From NCBI GenBank assembly GCA_035222895.1, contig JAVYIG010000876.1, positions 186,001 through 250,000 on the forward strand: a stretch of DNA of 64,000 bases, given 5' to 3'. A program made the position numbers and the translations under genes. Source of the stretch: Strongylocentrotus droebachiensis. Taxonomy: Eukaryota > Echinodermata > Echinoidea > Camarodonta > Strongylocentrotidae. Under the pieces are notes generated by a model, which saw nothing but the letters and a program-made list of their open reading frames with translations, made no database searches and was not told where the DNA came from. Each line of letters begins with the position of its first letter. The stretch's first letter is position 1. Below, one piece after another: positions 12,107 through 27,100 of the stretch.

Positions 12107-15100
12107 AACAATGATGTTAATGAAAAAGCTGATGATAGTGATAAAGAAAATAATGATGAGGAGTAGAATGGGGACGAGGACGAAAGGTGGGAAGTTATGG
12201 GATGGAAAGCTGGGATTATGGTGATAACGATGAAGATGACAATATGGATAGCGCTGACTATGACGAAGAAGATGATCATCATCAATGCGAGGGTATAATA
12301 TGCTCACTATACTTGAACATGTTTTTTTTGCTGAACATACCTGACTCAATGAAGGAGAAAACGGGGTCGTCTGCTTCTTACAAAGATCAGCACACGCCTC
12401 TGTCACATGAGCCACCAGCTTGACCAACGATGTCAGATTACCCTGGTAACGACTTTTGACCTTGGGTCGTTTCCCCGGGTGGCGTGGTGCTGTATAGAAA
12501 ATAAGATGGAAGAAATATTACTAAATATTAATATTAATATTACCTTAGGTTTATACATGCCAGTCAAGAGCATGTGCCCTATATGCTGATACTTGTACAT
12601 CTTATGCTTTGCATACTGGTAAACAATTTTTTTAAGAGCAAACATTGTGATGTGATATTCTAGATTAACGTCACTCTACAGATGTACTATCATCTCAGTC
12701 GATAGATTAGTCTTGCCTGCAACACAATTCTGTGTACACATTCTCCACTCCCTTGGAAGTATTCCAGGTTCATTTTACAGAAATTAAAAATGCTGAACGA
12801 ACCACAATGGTCGCTGTATCCTAGTGGGTAACCATTCAATACCTTGGTGGTCACGGGAGCCTTGCTACAGGAGACAAGAGCTGTACCATAGAGTGGTTCG
12901 TAATGTTATGAACCAGAACAAAATAACACCGAGTTCCTATAGGAAATCTATTTATTCAGATGGTCACATCTCAGCCAACACTTAACATATTCAATTGGTT
13001 TTCAACGTTTGGACATTATTTTTGATGCTCTTTCGGAAATTGAAGAAAAAATTGAGAAATTCTAAAAATAAATTGCTTCGGTACTCTATAGACCACACTT
13101 ACATGTCATTCTCATCTTACAAAGTTAACCACACAGAATGGCTTATTTTGCCGTTGAATGTTGCAAAAACAAATTGGCAGAGCAATACACGATGATAATG
13201 ATGATGGCTTCTTGTATAGCGCCGGTGTCGCCCTCTGATCGGCTTACTCTATAATGTCTCACAAATTCAACTATCTTCGTCAGTATATCAATTTCAGATT
13301 ATTTCCCACAATTCTTTGTTGGCATAAGTATTATTCTTGAGATGATGTCGTAGCTGGGAACAGGGGAGTCTTGATGGCCGACATGAATGCTGTCATAGAC
13401 TCGGTGCTCCTGTTAGATTGTGGAAGGTCACCAAGTTCATAAGATACTTACATCCTGGGGTAGTAACGGTGTAGTGTGACAGATCAAGGTTCCGCGTGAT
13501 CACTTGACATATCTGACCTACAGCATCTACATAGCACCATTTCTGTGTGAGGAAACACATACAAACATGAATAAATTAATATGCAAGAATATACATACAA
13601 AGATATATATATTCACACAAGAAATGTAGTCAAACCCACCTTAGTGGCCACCTCTCTATAAAGGCCACCTGTCTTAGTGGTCACCTCTCTATAAAGGCCA
13701 CCTTTGTATAGTGACAATGTATTTTGTCTCCCTCAAGAAAGAATTTGTGTTGTAGAACCTGTCTATTTGTCAATTTCATAAGTTAAATGGCCACTTATTT
13801 TCATCAATACAGCCGAAAATCTGTCAGAACTTGCAATTCAACAGTTTCTTGAATCCTAAAAACATCCACTAATTTCATTTTTAATTTGTTACTTGTCTAC
13901 CAGAAGCATTAATCACAATTCATTATAATTCTGAAAATATGTATTATTTTTCAAGAAATCTGAGCTTAAATACCCACTTTGAAAGGAATTTTGATTGAAC
14001 AGGCAAACATTTCTGACATGAACTTTGACCTACTGACCTCAAGAGCAGCTCCATCCATCTGTGTCATCAGCTTGCTACTGATATCTTCACAGCATTGGTT
14101 TGCTTCAGCGATGGAGACCCTTGACGCAGATCGGGCGAATGCCTCGTACAACTCCGACCAGAGTTTTAAGAGTGTTTTGACAGTAGGCTGCGAGTGAGCA
14201 AAATGAAAGCGAATGTCTCATATTCTCATAATAAAACTTGAAATAAAAAATCCTCAGCCTGCAACATAACAGTATTTTTAAGTTATCGGATTAACCCTAT
14301 GTTAACTGGGGGGGGGGGGGGGGGGGGGGTCAATTTGACCCCCCTGTAGTAATTCAGCCACTACTCTGGAACGGTGCCAGATATAATTTTTTCCTTTTGT
14401 GACTTTTTTCTTTCGAGTCTTACACATCTTTTCAAACAATTTTTGAAAATCGGGCATAGAGTTACAGAGTCACATGACCTTTTGTCTTGGCATGTCAGCC
14501 CAAAAATCTCTAATTTTTGTGATTTGTGTACAAAACATATGGAAATCTTATTTTTCCTAAAAAGAGATAAACCATTGGTTATTTGGTCTTGTTTAAAGTT
14601 TAGGTGTTTGTTTTGGGGTCAAAATAGTTTAATTGTAGTCAAAATTGAAATAAAACAACAAAAACAATAAAAGACATAACTTAAAAAAAACAATGAAATA
14701 CATAAGAAATTATAAAAACAAGAGATAACATAATCTGGCTCTTCCAATTTGTGTTGTCATATTATTCTGAATGGTCTAACGAATATACATGTATGTAGTG
14801 AAAAAGAATGCTTAAATATGAATAATATATGATTTATGGATAAAAATATGAATTTTATGACCTTATTTGCATAAATTACCATGGATATGCAAATTAGTGA
14901 AAACAAATTAATTGAAATTACCATAGTATTCTATACATTTTACTTGACATGCACGCAAATTTGCGCGACGATTGGCTGTGAAACGGCCGAGATCTTGGGG
15001 GGGGGGGGGGTCAAATTGACCCTTCCCCCAGTAAAAATTGTTTCAAGGGAGAATTATCTTGCTTTTTGATGGGATAATTGATGACAGACAGCCATTTAAG

Positions 15101-18100
15101 AGGATAACTAATTTCCGGAAAACTAAAATCTGGATTTTGGCCTCTGCGTGACAATGCCTATTGTGTTTGATTCTAAAAATATGAATTGAACATGTATGGT
15201 ATGGGAGCAAACAGGAAAGAAGGAGATTAGACTTTGTACCTCTATACACAGTACAGTGTGTGTGATTGGCTCCTAGTGTGTACACAAAATTAAAGGAAAC
15301 AATTGGCGCGGAATTTCAATAAGCTACTGACGCTACGCCCAAGCTGTACGGTACAACACTGCTCATGTCTAGCTTGCACTTGCATCAGCTGTTCAGTTTT
15401 ATAATAAAATTACAGGATACTCATGTGCCTGGTAAATGGTAAGTTAATTTTTGTTTTAGTCATGACATGAAACTGAATGTCTTTATAGATCAGAGATTTT
15501 TCTATACAAACAAATCACAGGACATTATTTTGATTGAAATGGCAGAAAATTCATAATAACTACTATTTAACTGATGTATATCACATTTACACTTGTACTA
15601 TAACGTACTGAATAAGTTGGAAATACAATGTATGTTTATCAACCAGCATTAACATGTTTTCATGTTGCTTAATTTCTTTCAAAGTCAAGCAACATTTTGA
15701 TGATAATGCATGATGTACACAAATATTTGTTGATGCTATTAAATGGAAACAGGCAGCACAAGGATCCGTAATATGTTCTTTAATCAGATTCGTTAAAGTG
15801 TCAATGAAAATGTACCACATGTATGTGTTGAAACAATTAAAACTTTGTGCAAAAGTAGTGCTGTGATTTAGCATTTAATTTTGATTTCATATCTTTTCAA
15901 GGTTTCAAACATAATTATTTTAAGGGCCATTAAACCTTTCAACAAAGTAATGAACGCCAAAGTTGTTGGTGTGATGATGTCATCACTACTACCAATGCTG
16001 TTTCTTTTAGGTCTCATTTCATCTTGTACAAGTATGTAACTTAAAAAACAATAACTCATGTATTGTCAGTGTTGAGCTGTATCATAAAATAGTACATATG
16101 TAGACTGCATTTTGGAATGCTAAGTAAGGCTATCTCATAATATTCAATTTCTTTCAGTTTTACTCACGCTTCCAACAAGCAATTATTGGAGATACAGAAC
16201 TGACAGAGAACACTCCAATTGGGACATGAGAGAGTGCCGTCTCAACATCTGCACAACTGAAACAAAAATCAACTGCTTCATCGTTCATTCTTTTACTCCA
16301 TTAAGTTGAAGCATAGCACAGAGGAACACATTACCTTTTCAACTTCGCAGGACCCAGGGATACGATTTCAACAATATTCAACTTAAAACTCCTGGACAAG
16401 CCAATTCAATTCAACACTTTGGGGAGATCTGAGAGAATCTATTACTTTTGCAGCCTAGATTTTGTAAATCGTTCCTTACATCAAGAGAGGATCATACTGC
16501 AGTTTACCAAGAAGATCATTCGGGTGGACTCCAATTCAAAATACACTCAGAGAAGGAATCATTGCTGTCTCCATACAAAGCCTGGATATTAGCAAAGACA
16601 AAAGAGCAGCAGCCTAACCCTGGTGTAAAAGTACTACAGGACTCGTCTTCCATACTATTCTAATTCTTCCAGTCAAATCACTTGAGAAAGTTGAAACTCA
16701 TTTAATTCACAACATGTTTCAACAGCAGGAACTTTCCCGCAAAATATTTATTGTCGTTGTTTTTATTGTATTCAGTAGAATTTCCACATGTGAATCTCTT
16801 ACACTAAAAGTCAAGGTGGGCGAAAAGGCAATATTTAATTTTACATATCCATGTGACAGTACAAAGATCACACTGCAGAATTCATACAGACTACCATTCT
16901 ACAATTCTAATAATCCAAGATGGATCCCATTACCTGCCAATTACCTTCTGGAAAATCAAAATGATACTGCCAGAAATGAGTGCACACTGCACCTCACTAT
17001 CAACCCTGTTTCAAGAGACGATGAAGGTACCTATATTCTCACTGCTTACAAGAATGGTGTCATGCTACCTGACGATCCAAGAATAGGGTTACTTGTTTAT
17101 TATCCTCCTGGGAAGGCATCATGTGAATTAAGCAATGATGATAATGATGGGGAGTGGGTCTCGCTGCAATGTACAGCTCCAGTAGGGACTCTCCCAGGGC
17201 ACATCCTATGCTATCAAAATGACACAACATTACCCCTGAAGGATAAACTGGGAGAAAGTGACAGAAATTTAAATCAGATAATCCTAGCTAGGTTAGATGG
17301 TTTGGTATATTGTTGTTCTTCCGTCTTAACTGGGATGAAAGACAAGTGTGACTGTACAGACTGGAGATGGGACCCAATGAGTGATAATGTCTCTGACGTA
17401 GCAGATCCCTGTCCTCAAGCAATGTCCACAGAAGATCCAACATCAACCCATAGCATCACCATAGATATCATAAATTCTTCAGATCTTGTGACAGCAACAA
17501 CAAAATATCCTGAAAATCCCAAGAACAATTCTAACTGGAAAGTGACCTATGCACCAATTATGGTCATCTTTGTTTTAGTTATCATTACTTTGAGCATAGT
17601 ATATACATTTACGTATCGCCGCAAAGCAAAGGAATTGGCAAGACTGCAACGTAGCATAACACCAGAAAGTACAGATCCAAGCTTACCAGTTATTGGAGAA
17701 GAAGTGGTGTAGCATAATATGTAGCATTATTTAGGCAGATATAATTAAAATCTAACAAATCATTTAAGACATGACTATATTGACCACATTTGCATTTATC
17801 TCCTCAAATTTATGGCACTTTAACTACCTTTTATCAAACTAGATTGCAACTTGCAAGTCACCATATTACTACATAAATATACAACTAAATTGTTTAATAC
17901 CTCTTTTAAATTTCATCTTTTTCTCCTTTTTTTTCTTCGTAATTCAAGAATGAAAGGCGGACTGGTTCAATTATAGGGCCTTTCTTGAATACTTATATAA
18001 CTTGGAAAGGGTATGAATAATTAAGTTGTTAACTGTACATTTGTTGTGATGTTGTTGATGTTTAAAAGTTGCTGGGATATTTTGACTTCAGCAAAAGGAC

Positions 18101-21100
18101 AGGGTATTATTTCGGTTTACTTTTAAAACTATGTACTGCAGGTTGGTACTGGTAAATATTTGGTAAATACTGGTGTAAGTTTAGTAAGTTTACAGATATT
18201 TTATTGTCATCACTGTTTTTATGACTATTCCTCTTCCATTTTCTCCTTTTTGCTATTATTTTCTTCATCTATTTTTGTGCATCATTTTAGACCTTTCATG
18301 TTTCATGATGTTGTACAAAATAAATATCTGGACATATTACTTTCTCTTTCCTTCCTCCTCATGCTTCATCTTCCTCATCTCTCCTTGTCTTTCTATATAT
18401 TTATAGATATATTTATATATATATATTTAAATATTCTATTCTCTTATTTGCTTAATTCCTCAACAACATTATCATGGCCAGTATGGCTTTCTGTTTATTG
18501 CTACATTTGGGGGTTTCTATTAAACAGATCAATATTTTCTGTTTCAAGACAAAAGGGTGTCGACTGTGTGAAAAGTGATATGACTTTGATGTATGATATG
18601 TCATGATAATGATGACATAGAATTGATATATGCATTAACATGACAACTCTATTCATAAACATACTTTTTGAATGCATAACATACCTGCCAACATTTGAAA
18701 ATAAGAATTAGGAATTTTTAGCACGGTAAGCCTTCAAAAAATAAGATATCAAACTTGCAGCGGCAGTATAACTGGCAATACGCGGTAAATCTGTACCAAA
18801 AAGCGAATATGAATTCGCTACTCATAATTTGGCTTTAGAAAATCTGAATATTCTGGATTCTCAGGTCCTAAAAATCCAGAAAATCAGAATTTTCTAGATT
18901 ATTCGCAAGGGTTGGCAGGTATGATATAATACATACCAGTAACCTTATTACCTAAATTATTTTGATTAATATATTTTTATATAATATATGTTATTATAGA
19001 ATCATATACATAACTTTTGTATATTGAAGTTTTTATATTATAATGGCATTATAGTTAGTTGATTATAATGTATAACAGGCAATATCAGCCAGGGGCTGTA
19101 TTTCATTTTCTTTGGAATTTAAAACATAACATTTCAAAATATTTTGAACATTATCAAAGATTACTTTCATGAATGGAAGCATGCATGGTGAAATGTTGAT
19201 ACTGCTGTATGATATAAACGCTCTTTTTACAATGATGCCATGCACATTTAATACGGCTGTATGATATAAATAAATGTTTCACTTTCTTATTTGTTTCAAT
19301 AAGTTGTAAGTTTCAAAGTGCATCGAGGTGAAATATGTCAAATCTGTTTGGAGTATTTGATATAAACATGATGAAAACGTGTGCTGTTCTAAAATACGTC
19401 TAGACTTTTGCATCACTATGGTGCATGTAAATACAATCTAGAAAAAAAATGTACATAATCATTATTACTTGCAATATACATGCAGACCTGCCAACCTCTG
19501 GAGTTAAAAAACTGTATTCTTTATTCCCAAAAGTTGTATTCTTAAAAATAAACACGGACTGTTACGCGGATCAATGCCTCTTACAGTTCCTACATACAGG
19601 AAAAAAAAAAATTATGGATCATTGGTTGAATATGCATGATTTCGTCACGACTGTTGAGTTCGATGAACCAATGAACATCCCCAAATTGCCGATGTGAGAT
19701 GCTTGTAGGATACTTTACACGTCAGAATGGGCACTTTGCCATTGGCACACACACAAACAAACAACAACAAAATATATATATATATATATTTTTTTTTTTT
19801 TTGAAAATCGTATTTTATTGAGGAAAATCTACTGTCGTATTTGCTTCTAAAAATCGTACAAAATACGACTAAATCGTACTGGTTGGCAGGTCTGTACATG
19901 TAGCATTATTAACTCTGGGTCTCTGAGTCTATGTGACGTACTAAAACTTGTAACCAAGATATTTCTTTGAGCTGTAAAGCATTTCCAAGGTAATGTGCCT
20001 TAATACTTTCATAACCTAATAAAACTTTTGGATTTAAAGTACTCTTCTGGCACTCTTCTTCATCATTTTTGCATCATCTTTATGCCAACACATGGAATTA
20101 ATTTTGGATACAAGCATAATTATCATGCAGTACTTCTTACTGTTGTGATTTCTGACCCAATGATCTTTAGCATAACTTCAACAAAACATGCATGAGAGAA
20201 AGTGAGAGAGAGAGAGAGAGAGAGAGAGATAGAAATAGAAAGACAGATAAAGAAAGGAACAGAAACAGAAACAGAAAAGACAGAGAGAGAGAGAGTGGGG
20301 GGGGGGGGGGCTGCTGATAGGACATAGTCATTATTGTTTGTACTAATTAATCCCTGTTTTTTTAATTCTCTTTTTAATACCAAAACAGGGGAAGATGAGA
20401 TTGATGATAGAAAGAGGGGAGAGGAGGGTAGGGTGGAGATTAATGGTAAAAGAAAGATGAGATTTTTCTTTGATATTCGTTTTCTGGTTAAAGCCATGAT
20501 TCTTTAGGAATAGTTTAAGCTTTAAAAAAAAAATACTGTTCAGAAATATAGCTGCAAAGAAGGCTGGAAGGTTGGCCATTACTGACACACTTACCTGGGA
20601 AAGATCATCGGTGAGCAATCTTTGAATCGGAAACTGCAAACAGGCAATCACAGCCGAGAAGTCATGCTCGAGGGAGTCACCTTGATTTACTTCATTCGTC
20701 TAAACATGAAATAGACAAATAAGTGACAGTTGAGTTATTTTAAAATACAGTCAAATCTGAATATAAGAGCACACAAGGGAGAAACTGGGCTCCGTCTTAC
20801 AAATAGTTGCGATTGATCCAAATCAATCGCAAGTTTGCAGTCTCAGAGTCTCCTATCTCTTATGTACATAGTTCACAAATAATTTAGGATCAATATCAAC
20901 TCTTTGTAAGATGGATCTTTATGGACTAATGGTCTTCATATTCCAGTCATTTACATGTAAATGTTTTGATGAAAATAAAATATTAAGCATATTTGTGCAA
21001 TAAGGAAAAGTATTTGCAGACATGCAGAGACTGAAATTTATCAGGCATATCAGTAGAATTATGATATATGATTATAGCTGTGTTTATTCAATAAGCTTCT

Positions 21101-24100
21101 TCCCTGAACCTTACTAGTATGGATATCATCACAAACTGAATGTTTCAATAAAATTTCAACAAGTTTTTCTGAGTGCTTCTATATTCTAAAAATGGTTTAA
21201 AGAATCTCAAAATCAAACATTAACAAATCTCAAAATCAAACATTAAAGCCCCTCTGCACTAGTTTGGCCTGGAGGGATTAGAACTCCCACCATGGTCACC
21301 AACAGGTGGTTATCTCATCAAATCAGCTCTCAATTAACATAAGAAAAAGGGGATCATGGGGGACCAATGGTCACCAATTAGGCATTGTTTTCTATATAGA
21401 GGGGGCAAGTAGCTACAAGTAGTACAGTGTGGTTTTAAAGAATGTCAAAATTAATACACTTTTCACAATAACAAACCATTACCTGAGCAATGTGTTGCAG
21501 TAGAGGGCCTGCCAGCGCACTCCACATCCTCCAGAGGGCGTCCTTGTCGGTGACGGAGTCGGAGACCTTGTCAATGATGGCCATGACGGACTGGCTGAAG
21601 CCAAGGAAGGTACCGGGAGACGCCATACCGCACTCGACCAGTCTCATGAGAATACTGAAGAACCTGCAATGGTACGACAAGAGTGAAGTAGATGGTTAAG
21701 TACTTCATGGAAAGTTAACTTGGCACAAAAAGGAATATTTAAGCAAGAACTACAACTAGCTGAATTATTTGTACATTAAAACAATTGCCATTATTGCTCA
21801 TGACTCATGACCAGTCTCATGAAAATACTGAAGATTCTGCAATGGTACGGCAAGAATACAGTAGATGATAAAATACTTCATGGAAAGTTAACTTGGCACA
21901 AAAAGGAATATTTAAGCAAGAACTACAACTAGCTGAATTGTTTTTACATTAATACCACAGCCATTATTGACCCATGAGTGGTCTTTATATACGTTTGACT
22001 ACGTTAAGCCCATCGCACACTATTCAATCTGACTACCATCCAATTTGGGAAGAATTTGCAATTACCTTTGATGTGAACATTGAAACATCTCAATTCTTAA
22101 ATGATCAATGATTTTAATAGTCATATGATTAATAAAATTAAGATTTCGATGGATTTCACGCTGGTTCTTACCTTTCTTCTGGTTTAGAGACAACGGTTGT
22201 TTGATTGAAGAGAAGACTGGTGAGGAACAGAGCTGGTGTACCCTGTCATGAAAGACAAAATGAACAGCTTGAAAACACAATGTTATCATAAATTTTGATA
22301 TAAGGGCTGCATTTCTGTAGTATAATAATTAGTGATACTGAAGAAACAAGAATGCAATAATGAGTTTTGCAATTACATGATAAATTGCTTTGAAACAGTG
22401 TAGAATAAAATATGTTCAGTATTGCTATGCTAGCGAGTTTTTAGAAATGATAAATTAAACAAATTGTCATTAAAAAAATCATGAAAGAATGCTAATGGAA
22501 CTGAAGTTTTGACAAAGAGAAAGTGACAGAATAATAATAATAATATTCAGCTTTTATATAGCGCGAATCACAATAAGTCTCTAAGCACTTCCAAACTTGG
22601 ATATTATTACCCCAGCTTTAGCTGTGCTGCCATTATAGCGCTCTAGCATTTCAAGGAATAAATTCCTACCAGGTACCCATTTACTTCACCTGGGTGGAGT
22701 GTGGCAAATGTAGATCAATATCTTGCCAAAGGACATTAGTGCGGCGGCGGGACTCGAACCGCGGACCTTGTGATCGACAGTCCGGCGACGTATCCACTCG
22801 ACCACAACAGATCTACCTCTACCTCTGAGGGTTGGACTACTTCACCCCCAGCAAGAGATAGTTAACAAGTTTTGCAAATGAGCAACTTACATGCATTACA
22901 CCAGCACTTCCTGTATGATAGCTTGAAGATGATAGAACTTTCTTTGGCAGCTGACTTACAGAATCAAGAAGTTTCTAGGGGGAAAAATATATATACAGAA
23001 GATATCAATGAATAGACAAATTACATGACACTGGAGTTTCACATTCCCTCCTTCCAACTATGCAAAATTACTTCTTAATTACCATTCCATGCGGCCAATT
23101 ATAACTGAACCTTATCATAACTCATAAGAACAGCAAAAATCACAATTTTTGTTTTCTTCTCCAAGTAATACAATGTACACTTACAACTAAATTATTCATA
23201 CTCTTACCAAGTCAAATATGTGAAAAATTGATTTGTCCTGATATATGATTTCTAAAAATAGTACATATTATAGTTTACATCTAAAAGTATTTGACAAAGG
23301 CCCTAATGCAGCCAGTTTATACCAAGGAAATCTCTTGAGAAAGTTAAAGTGTATGAATGAGAATCAAACAAATTCTACTTCAACATGAATGCATTTTGGA
23401 CCAATAATGCTTACAAATACCAATAATTTCTATGACACTCACTAGAACTGTAGAGGGAGGTAGTTGATTCGAGTTGATGAGCGTTGTGAGGTGCTCCACG
23501 AAGAGGGTGAAGACGCCGACGCTGTCCCGCTTCGACGACCCCTCAACGACCCCTCTGACCTGCTCCACAAAGTCATTGAATATCCTCAAGGGAAGGTCAC
23601 CTGATTAAATTTGAAAAATAATGACAAATTAGTCAATTTTGGAAACTTTATCAGACTAAACATTTGGATAACGTGGTAAAGTAGGAAACTACTCCAAGGA
23701 CCTTTTTTCATTTTGTAGGTACCAAAAAATCACATCAGTGGCCCTATAGAGATTAACATTGGTTTCTTAAGTCATTTTGGGAGATTAAGATGAAGTGTTC
23801 TAGTAGGTGTTTAATGGTGAGGAGAAAGTGCCATCTTTTGCACTAAAAAACAAGTGGGGTAGTCCTTTTACAAACTACTGGCTATGATATCATGAATAGT
23901 AAAGTACAGAAGAAAGAATCTTAATCTACTAAAAAAAATTATGAAACCTGGCGTTAGGTTTAAGCTTTCGTTGAAAATTTGGAAGTTAATTTGAGGTGTA
24001 AGTTTTTCTATGTTCAATGTGATCTTAGCCCTATGGTCAGGTTTAACTGAATTAGTAGCAAGTGGACCAGAGATAAGATGAGCAATAAGGAACCAAAAGA

Positions 24101-27100
24101 ATATATGTTGAAATCTTCTGTAAATGCTTCCCATACCTTCTTACCAAATTTATGGTATTAGAAGACCGACGTACAAATTGCTAACCAATAGCTCATTTTC
24201 GTAATGTAATCAAATTTAATGCACAAATCTTTGTAAAGTGCCTTGTTGCTAATTATTACATTCGCCCGTTATGAATAATTGTATTTCAAAAGTCAGTATG
24301 TGAATTGCATATATTAACTGTTGCTAGGTAGGACAAACATTATGGCTTGTCCTAAGTAACAACATGTGATGTAATTTGATTACATTAAAGCGGGACTGCA
24401 CTACTCTATCTACTTGCGCCCTCTGTATAGCCAACAATGCCTAAGCGGTACCCGTTGGTCCCCCATGATTCCCTTTTTCTTATGTTAATTGAGAGCTGAT
24501 TTATTGAAATAACCACCTGCCAGTGACCAGGCAGGGAGGTATAATCCCTCCTGGCCAAACTAGTGCAGATATGCTTTAAGAAAATGGCCTACTCCATTAA
24601 CAAAGATATAATTTCACTCACCTATCGTCTCATCTTGAAGGAACAAGACATCCATCACAAACGGGACGAGACATGGGGCAACCTTACTGAAAACACTAGG
24701 GCTACTCAAGATTCTCTGGGGCAATGCATCTATTGACTCTGTGGATGAGAGAAAAGAAGCCATAGTTGTAACCATTAAGTTGGATATTGTAGGAGGATTA
24801 TTTTGCTTTTAATTCAGTAACATTTGAAGGTATTTTTTTAAATCAGTTACTTTAGAGTTCATAACAGGATATCTCCAATGAATGAGCAAGAGGTATCATT
24901 CAATGAAAAAAATAATGGTGGTGCACAACAGAAATTCTCCTCCTCCTCCTCCTTCTCATTACGCCCATAATGCCTACCACAATTACCATCATCATCATTA
25001 TCACCATCATTGTTTTGAATCATTACTACAATCATACTCCTCATCTTCATTACAATCACTGCCATCACCACATACAACTGCTGGAAAAAATACATGTACA
25101 AGTAAGTTTTACTTGGTTTACCAACACGTATGGAATATGAAAGAAGTGTCATTTTATGGATTTACATTCTTTTGACTGTTGGAATGGGCATTATGTAAAT
25201 TTCCTTTAAGAAACATCTCAAGAATGACCTTTGGCTGTTTGAGTTTCTGAGCAAAAAAACAAAAAAATCTATTCTTTGCTCCTCCAAACAAGTTCATGAT
25301 GTAAATTCATGGGTGGGATTATCCATTCCGTGATATATCACGGAATGGCCCGACTCAGCATTTTCCAGGTTGTTTCTTCCAACAAACTCTCATTAGACTC
25401 ACCTAAACCATCTTTGGCAGGTACTTGGATGCCCAAGATGGCCGCCAACATGCGGACCCCTCTCAGCTGAACAGATGCAAAGGTCTGCTGGGCACCGGAG
25501 CCATTCAAAGAGAGATTGAGACGAGGTGTGATGGGGCTTGCTGCGGGAAGCATGGCTGATGACAGAGAAAAATGGAAAATCATTTTATGAAACAGATCTG
25601 AAGAAATGCACATTTTTACAAAGCATGCAATATGATATATTAGATATTAAGTACCTGTGTATCACTTTATCATTGGAAATCATTGTGAGAACTACATGGC
25701 TTGAAAATTCAACATTGTTTCCGTCACAACAATTTATATTCTCCTCCTCATCAATAATCACACCAGGGTAGTGTTTCACAAAGACTAAGGTCGACTTTAA
25801 GTTGGAATTAACTATGGCAGGCCATTCATGCCACTGGTTGCTCTCACCATTGGTCACTCAATTATGATCGTTAGATAATATTTTTCCTTCAATAATAAAC
25901 TATCAAAGAAAGATAATTCTGTAGACTTGTGACAATGAGTTGTACTTCCCTTGAGAAACCAATCCAAGAAATGTTTAGAGGAACTAGTGGCATAAACAGC
26001 CTGCCATAGTTAAGTCTAACTTAAAGTTGATCTTATTCTTTGTGAAACACTCCCCTGGGGCATCATCTATACTCTCAATTTAATCTTGTCATCTCATTTA
26101 GTATTCTCTGTATTTGTCACTGGAAAATTGCCTTTAGAACCCCTCGTCATGAAAGCCACAAACTTTGTTACCATGACAACAAAGATCGTCATCCTCACAT
26201 CTTGTTATCATACCTGTTCTAGCCTGAGGGGTGCTGAATCCCTGCAAGAATGGGGGCGCCGTGGCCCCTCCTTTGTTGGGGGTCACCACCCCTGCGGCAC
26301 CGGTTCTTAATGATCCCAACGTGCATTGCAGAAGTGGTGCGCATACCTGAAAAGGTAAAAAATCATTCGTCAATAAAACCATCGCAAATTTAACCCTCAC
26401 AAAGTTGGTGCCTGATGATTGTCTTACTGTTGACAATAAATTCATTATAAACCTCATTCTGTATCTGCTTATTAATGCAATGATATATTTAAGCATCTTT
26501 TAACATATTTTTATTAATGGAAAGCTCATTAACATCTTTATAGGGAGTTGTTTAAGTTTATGAAATAAAATATTAGTCTCTGAAGAAACACAGCAGTATT
26601 TTGCACAAATGCTATCATCACTGTACTTCATCAATCAATCTGAATCAAATATTTGACAATTCAATTGATAAAATATTGAAGACACTACTAAAAAGAGTGT
26701 GATTAAACAGGAATTGAAATAATTAATTACACACACAATATCAAAAGGAAGGCATGCCCACCATCATCCTCCTCTTTAAAGATAAAGTTGAGTTCTGGTC
26801 ATGCAATTGTATTGTGAAAGAAACGGTGTGGAAGCGATTGGAATGGTTGATCATCTAGCATATAAGTATTGGTGTGTACTGCAATGTTCTGGAATCATCA
26901 AAATGATCAGAAATTTGGCCCAGTCTTGGTAAAGTTACAAGCACTGTACACAGAAAGATGTATATGGGGCTACACAAACTTGTGGCATAAAAATCCATCC
27001 CGATTTTCATGTTGTTACATGTCATATTTAGAATATGAAAGCATTTGAAGAGCCATGCTTTTCAGGGAACATTTTTTATCTGATGTTCTTCCACAGTTGC

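Noticed and set aside
11756-12427. 223-codon minus-strand frame with Ile-rich segment
   Set aside because: It joins RIF1 exons 19 and 20 by reading through a GAT-repeat intron; only the exon parts are real.
16448-16663. 71-codon frame upstream of the Ig-domain gene
   Set aside because: No domain or signal; more likely 5' UTR of that gene.
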